Positions 59,885-64,000 of a stretch of 64,000 bases of DNA are shown here, in pieces. Position numbers and translations under genes: made by a program. How positions within the stretch are numbered: the first letter of the stretch is position 1; every line of letters begins with the position of its first letter. The notes beneath the pieces were generated by a model that searched no databases, was not told the origin of the DNA, and was given only the letters and a program-made list of their open reading frames with translations. Origin of the DNA: Kerstersia gyiorum (GTDB lineage Bacteria > Pseudomonadota > Gammaproteobacteria > Burkholderiales > Burkholderiaceae_B); the NCBI RefSeq assembly GCF_004216755.1, contig NZ_SGWZ01000008.1:1-64000 (forward strand), in the 5' to 3' direction.

Positions 59885-62800
59885 ATGACTGCATCGCTTC
59901 CCGCTACTCCCTTCGTCCATCTGCGCGTCCATTCCGAATTTTCGGTGGTGGATGGCATCATCAGGATACCCGAACTGGTCAAACAGGCCGCGGCGTTCGG
60001 CCAGCCGGCCGTGGCGCTGACCGACCTCGCCAACCTGTTCGGCCTGGTCAAGTTCTACAAGACCGCCAGAGGCGCCGGCATCAAGCCCGTGGCGGGCTGC
60101 GATGTCTGGCTCAACAATGATGACGATCCGGACAAGCCGTTCCGCATTCTGTTGCTGGTGCGCAATTGGCATGGGTACCTGCAGCTGTGCGACCTGCTGA
60201 CACGCGCCTGGTTGGGCAACACGCAGCGCGGGCGCGCGCAGATACGGCGCGAATGGCTGGATGGCGCCGATGGCCTGATCGTGCTTTCCGGTGGCCGCAT
60301 GGGCGATATCGGCCAGGCGCTGGAAGCCGGCAACCCGGCGGCAGCCGAAGCGCTGGCGCGTGCCTGGCAGTCGCGTTGTCCCGGCAGCTTCTATATCGAA
60401 CTGCAGCGTGCCGGCCGCGATGGCGACGAAGCCTATGTGCAGGCTGCCATGCGCCTGGCGGCCAAAATCGGCCTGCCTGTGGTGGCGACGCATCCGGTGC
60501 AGTTTCTCAAGCGCGACGATTTCCAGGCGCACGAGGCCCGGGTATGCATCGCCGAGGGTGAATTGCTGGGCAATCCCCGCCGCGTGCGTCGTTTCAGCGA
60601 CAGCCAGTACCTGCAAAGCTCCGAGGAAATGGCGCAGCGCTTTGCCGATGTGCCTGCGGCGCTGGCCAATACCGTGGAAATTGCCAGGCGCTGTAACCTG
60701 GTGATGACGCTGGGCGAACCGCAACTGCCCAACTTTCCCACGCCCGACGGCATCTCGCTGGACGATTATCTGGTGCAGCTGTCGCGCGAAGGCCTGGAAA
60801 AGCGCCTGGCGTTCCTGTTCCCTGATGAAGCGCAGCGGGCCAGGGAGCGGCCTGTCTACGATGAGCGCCTGGAGCGTGAATGCCGCACCATTATCCAGAT
60901 GGGCTTTCCCGGTTACTTCCTGATCGTGGCGGACTTCATCAACTGGGGCAAGGGCAATGGCGTGCCGGTTGGTCCGGGCCGGGGCTCGGGTGCGGGTTCG
61001 CTCGTGGCCTACAGCCTGGGTATTACCGACCTCGACCCTATCCGTTATGACTTGCTGTTCGAGCGCTTCCTGAACCCGGAGCGGGTGTCCATGCCTGACT
61101 TCGACGTGGATTTTTGCCAGGACAACCGCGAGCGGGTGATCGAATATGTGAAGGAACGCTATGGCCGCGATGCCGTGAGCCAGATCGCGACCTTCGGTAC
61201 GTTGGGTGCCAAGGCGGTGGTGCGCGACGCTGGCCGGGTGCTGGACATGCCCTACATGTTCTGCGATGGCCTGTCGAAAATGATTCCCTTCAATCCGGCG
61301 GACCCCTGGACGCTGGAGCGTACGCTGGAAAACGAGCCGGCCTTCCGTGAGCGCTATGAGCAGGAAGAGGAAGTCCGGGCGCTGGTGGACCTGGCCAGGC
61401 CGCTGGAAGGCCTGACGCGGAATATCGGCATGCACGCCGGCGGCGTTCTGATCGCGCCGGGCAAGCTGACCGACTTCTGCCCGCTGTACTGCCAGCCCGG
61501 CAGCGAAACCAGTGTGGTGTCGCAGTACGACAAGGACGACGTCGAAGCCGTCGGCCTGGTGAAGTTCGACTTCCTGGGGCTGCGCAACCTGACCATTCTG
61601 GATTGGGCCGTGCGCTATGTGCGCCAGTTCAATCCCACCATGCGTGATTTCGACGTCATGGCATTGCCGCTCGATGACGGCAATGCCTACCGTCTGCTGT
61701 GCGAAGGCAACACCACGGCCGTCTTCCAGCTGGAATCGCGTGGCATGAAGGAATTGCTCAAGAAGCTGCGCCCCAGCAACTTTGAAGACGTTATCGCTAT
61801 GCTGGCGCTCTACCGGCCGGGGCCGCTGGAATCCGGCATGGTGGATGATTTCGTTGACCGTAAGCACGGCCGTGCCGACGTCGATTATTTCCATCCAGAC
61901 CTGGAATCCACGCTCAAGAGCACCTACGGCGTGATTGTGTACCAGGAACAGGTGATGCTGATCTCTCAGATCATCGGGGGCTATTCGCTGGGCGGCGCCG
62001 ACTTGCTGCGGCGCGCCATGGGCAAGAAAAAGCCCGAGGAAATGGCCAAACACCGCGAGCTGTTCGAGAAAGGCGCGGTAGAGAAGGGCTATGACGCCGA
62101 CCTGGCGGTCAAGCTGTTCGATCTGATGGAAAAGTTCGCGGGCTACGGCTTCAACAAGTCGCACTCGGCCGCCTACGCGCTGATTTCCTACCAGACGGCC
62201 TGGCTCAAGCACTATCATCCGGCCGAGTTCCTGGCCGCCACGCTGTCGTCCGATATGGACGACACCGACAAGGTCCAGATTTTCGTGCGCGACGCGCTGG
62301 ACAACGGCGTCAAGGTGTTGCCGCCGGACGTCAATGCGTCGGCCTACCGCTTCGAGCCGGTCGAGGATGAATATACCGCGCAGGGCAAGCCGCCCCGCAC
62401 CATGCGCTATGGCCTGGGCGCGGTCAAGGGCACGGGCCAGGGCGCCGTCGAGGAAATCCTCAGGGTGCGCCAGTCCGGGCCGTTCCGCGACCTGTTCGAT
62501 TTCTGCCGACGTATTGACCGCCATACCGTCAACCGGCGCACCATCGAAGCGCTGATCCGCGCTGGCGCCTTCGATGGCCTGGACGATAACCGCGCTGCAT
62601 TGCTGGCGTCGGTGCCGTTGGCCATGGAGGCTGCGGACCAGGCGGCGCGCAGCGCCGACCAGGTATCGCTGTTTGGCGATGATGATGCCGCCATCGTGGT
62701 GGCCGGCGAACTGGCCAAGGTGCCGCCCTGGGACTTGCGTACCCGTCTCACCGAGGAAAAAGCGGCGCTGGGCTTCTTTTTCAGCGGCCACCTGTTCGAT

Positions 62801-63379
62801 GCCTGGCGCGACGAGGTACGGCGCTTCGTACCCACGCCGCTCACGCGCATCGGGCCGTCGCGCGAGTTGCAATGGCTGGCCGGCGCCCTCAGTTCCGTGC
62901 GGACGCAGCTCACGCGGCGCGGCAAGATGCTGTTCGCGGTGCTGGATGATGGCACTGCCCAGCTGGAGGTGTCGGTCTTCAATGAACTCTATGAGCAGAA
63001 CCGCAACCGCTTGAGGGAAGACCAGTTGCTGATCGTGCAGGGCAAGGTGAGCCATGACGATTACTCGGGTGGGACGCGCATCGTGGCCGAATCGCTGTTC
63101 GACCTGCAGGCAGCACGCGAGACGCGTGCTCAGGCGCTGCGTTTGACCTTGCCGGCGGACAAGGCCGATGCAGCCGCGTTGCGGCGCGTGCTCAATCCGT
63201 TCCGCGCCGAACCGGAAAACGGCGTACCCGGCGTGCCGGTGGAAATTTTCTACCAGCGGCACGATGCCACGGCGTTGATCCGGCTCGGGGAGTCCTGGCG
63301 AGTACGGATGGCAGATCAAATGTTTGACAATTTGGCTGTTTGGCTAGGGACAGGAGCTGTAGAGATCCGTTACGATTGA
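59885..63379 (+). CDS. dnaE: DNA polymerase III alpha subunit
   Basis: Replicative polymerase, 1,164 residues from ATG 59885. N-terminal PHP domain (FVHLRVHSEFSVVDGIIRIPEL ... ALTDLANLFGLVKFYK), palm with catalytic aspartates in MPDFDVDFC (Asp405, Asp407, Asp409), GPGRGSGAGSLVAYSLGITD, helix-hairpin-helix and a C-terminal OB fold. The PHP start is of the Burkholderiales DnaE1 type. The frame extends back to 59750 over the lpxO start but without similarity. Confidence 0.97.
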   Translation: MTASLPATPFVHLRVHSEFSVVDGIIRIPELVKQAAAFGQPAVALTDLANLFGLVKFYKTARGAGIKPVAGCDVWLNNDDDPDKPFRILLLVRNWHGYLQLCDLLTRAWLGNTQRGRAQIRREWLDGADGLIVLSGGRMGDIGQALEAGNPAAAEALARAWQSRCPGSFYIELQRAGRDGDEAYVQAAMRLAAKIGLPVVATHPVQFLKRDDFQAHEARVCIAEGELLGNPRRVRRFSDSQYLQSSEEMAQRFADVPAALANTVEIARRCNLVMTLGEPQLPNFPTPDGISLDDYLVQLSREGLEKRLAFLFPDEAQRARERPVYDERLERECRTIIQMGFPGYFLIVADFINWGKGNGVPVGPGRGSGAGSLVAYSLGITDLDPIRYDLLFERFLNPERVSMPDFDVDFCQDNRERVIEYVKERYGRDAVSQIATFGTLGAKAVVRDAGRVLDMPYMFCDGLSKMIPFNPADPWTLERTLENEPAFRERYEQEEEVRALVDLARPLEGLTRNIGMHAGGVLIAPGKLTDFCPLYCQPGSETSVVSQYDKDDVEAVGLVKFDFLGLRNLTILDWAVRYVRQFNPTMRDFDVMALPLDDGNAYRLLCEGNTTAVFQLESRGMKELLKKLRPSNFEDVIAMLALYRPGPLESGMVDDFVDRKHGRADVDYFHPDLESTLKSTYGVIVYQEQVMLISQIIGGYSLGGADLLRRAMGKKKPEEMAKHRELFEKGAVEKGYDADLAVKLFDLMEKFAGYGFNKSHSAAYALISYQTAWLKHYHPAEFLAATLSSDMDDTDKVQIFVRDALDNGVKVLPPDVNASAYRFEPVEDEYTAQGKPPRTMRYGLGAVKGTGQGAVEEILRVRQSGPFRDLFDFCRRIDRHTVNRRTIEALIRAGAFDGLDDNRAALLASVPLAMEAADQAARSADQVSLFGDDDAAIVVAGELAKVPPWDLRTRLTEEKAALGFFFSGHLFDAWRDEVRRFVPTPLTRIGPSRELQWLAGALSSVRTQLTRRGKMLFAVLDDGTAQLEVSVFNELYEQNRNRLREDQLLIVQGKVSHDDYSGGTRIVAESLFDLQAARETRAQALRLTLPADKADAAALRRVLNPFRAEPENGVPGVPVEIFYQRHDATALIRLGESWRVRMADQMFDNLAVWLGTGAVEIRYD

Positions 63380-63544
63380 GGGCTTTCATCCCAGGCTGGG
63401 CATGCTGCATGCCAAGCATGCGTAATGCAGTAAGACGCAGGATAATTGCAGCCTGGGGCCTTAAATTGCGGCAATAGGTCGGTATTTCTCCCTTTCGTGC
63501 GGTGGGATGCCGACGCTCTGTCGCCCGCTTTGAAGGAGTGGCGC

Positions 63545-64000
63545 ATGGCACGATCTCCCACCGGCAGCAGGCCGAAACTCGTCATCAATCCGCCGGTGTT
63601 CTGGTCGGCAGCAGGGCTGATCCTGCTGCTGGTCGTACTGACTTCAGCCTTCCCCATCCGTGCTCAGGCGCTGTTTGCGGTCGCGCAGGACTGGATTGTC
63701 ATCAATGCCAGCTGGTTCTATATCCTGACGGTTGCATTGATCCTGCTGTCCATCATGTTCTGCATGATCAGTCGTTACGGCGGCATCAAGCTGGGGCCAG
63801 ACCACAGCCAGCCGGACTACAGCAACACCACGTGGTTTGCCATGCTGTTTTGTGCAGGCATGGGCATCGGACTGATGTTCTTCGGCGTGGCCGAACCGCT
63901 GATGCATACCATCGCGCCCCCCGTGGGCGATCCGATGACAGTGGCGGCGGCCAAGGAGGCCATGCGCATCACCTTCTTCCATTGGGGGCTGCATGCCTGG
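63545..64000 (+). CDS. BCCT-family transporter, truncated by the window end
   Basis: 152 codons are visible, open to the last base. ATG 63545 follows GAAGGAG. MARSPTGSRPKLVINPPVFW leads into a first membrane segment; TTWFAMLFCAGMGIGLMFFG with the glycine-rich GMGIG motif and FFHWGLHAW are diagnostic of betaine/carnitine/choline transporters (BetT type). Substrate is uncertain. Confidence 0.9.
   Translation, partial: MARSPTGSRPKLVINPPVFWSAAGLILLLVVLTSAFPIRAQALFAVAQDWIVINASWFYILTVALILLSIMFCMISRYGGIKLGPDHSQPDYSNTTWFAMLFCAGMGIGLMFFGVAEPLMHTIAPPVGDPMTVAAAKEAMRITFFHWGLHAW

Noticed and set aside
59870..63319. A 1,149-codon open frame antisense to dnaE
   Set aside because: It mirrors the dnaE codons; high GC at third positions removes stops from the antisense frame. 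The translation is His/Gln/Arg-rich with no domain.
63395..63430. Clustered GCATGC words upstream of the BCCT gene
   Set aside because: Overlapping short palindromes with no consistent spacing; an operator cannot be argued from one occurrence.
1..64000. tRNA, CRISPR, IS element or prophage
   Set aside because: No T-loop-like GGTTCGAATC sequences in the gaps, no regularly spaced repeats, and no transposase, integrase or phage proteins among the reading frames.

Overview
The window reads as chromosomal DNA of a GC-rich betaproteobacterium, most likely family Alcaligenaceae (Bordetella/Achromobacter/Kerstersia relatives). This rests on gene content and arrangement (hom-thrC, hpnCDE, yggX / argA / hrpA, rpiA next to phoU, a Burkholderiales-type dnaE, kdkA and lpxO). 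The species cannot be fixed from the sequence alone. Coding density is high. I see no rRNA, tRNA, CRISPR array, prophage, insertion sequence or integrase.

Layout. 0.2-1.2 kb: an L,D-transpeptidase with a second, degenerate copy of its own domain. 1.8-4.5 kb: threonine synthesis (hom, thrC) closed by a clear intrinsic terminator. 4.7-7.8 kb: hpnE-hpnD-hpnC on the minus strand, making squalene from farnesyl diphosphate. 7.9-11.8 kb: S-formylglutathione hydrolase, a short-chain dehydrogenase lacking its catalytic residues, radA, and a nucleotidyltransferase-fold protein. 11.8-14.6 kb (minus): a glyoxalase-fold protein, a LysR regulator broken by a 4-bp tandem duplication, and an SLC13-type permease. 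14.85-15.55 kb: a candidate preQ1 class I riboswitch followed by a YhhQ-type queuosine-precursor transporter. 15.6-21.9 kb (minus): a FUSC membrane protein and a three-gene O-acetylation cluster (MBOAT, DUF459 SGNH protein, Ape1/PatB-like SGNH lipoprotein). 22.1-25.0 kb (minus): a TRAP transporter. 25.25-31.7 kb (plus): truncated haemoglobin overlapping the Kdo kinase kdkA, a polyamine ABC operon potFGHI with an ArsC/Spx-family gene, then rpiA. 31.8-33.7 kb: a PhoB-box-like site, phoU, a CHMI-family protein and yggX. 34.0-40.3 kb: argA, hrpA and a dienelactone hydrolase.

The most unusual part is 40.5-57.6 kb, a plus-strand cassette: a small exported STN-TonB hybrid protein, a FecI-type ECF sigma factor, a FecR-type anti-sigma factor, a two-partner-secretion exoprotein of about 4,565 residues with an HMW1-like secretion domain and a C-terminal DUF3739-like region, and a second FecI-type sigma factor. 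It looks like a cell-surface-signalling circuit dedicated to one giant adhesin, reminiscent of Pseudomonas VreA/VreI/VreR and PdtA. No TpsB transporter is present, and the second sigma factor has no anti-sigma partner here.

The window ends with an AEC-family transporter, lpxO, dnaE and the first 152 codons of a BCCT transporter that runs off the edge. Many genes are translationally coupled through ATGA overlaps (hom/thrC, hpnC/D/E, DUF459/Ape1-like, potG/H/I/yffB). Several transcript ends carry strong hairpins without a clear U tract.
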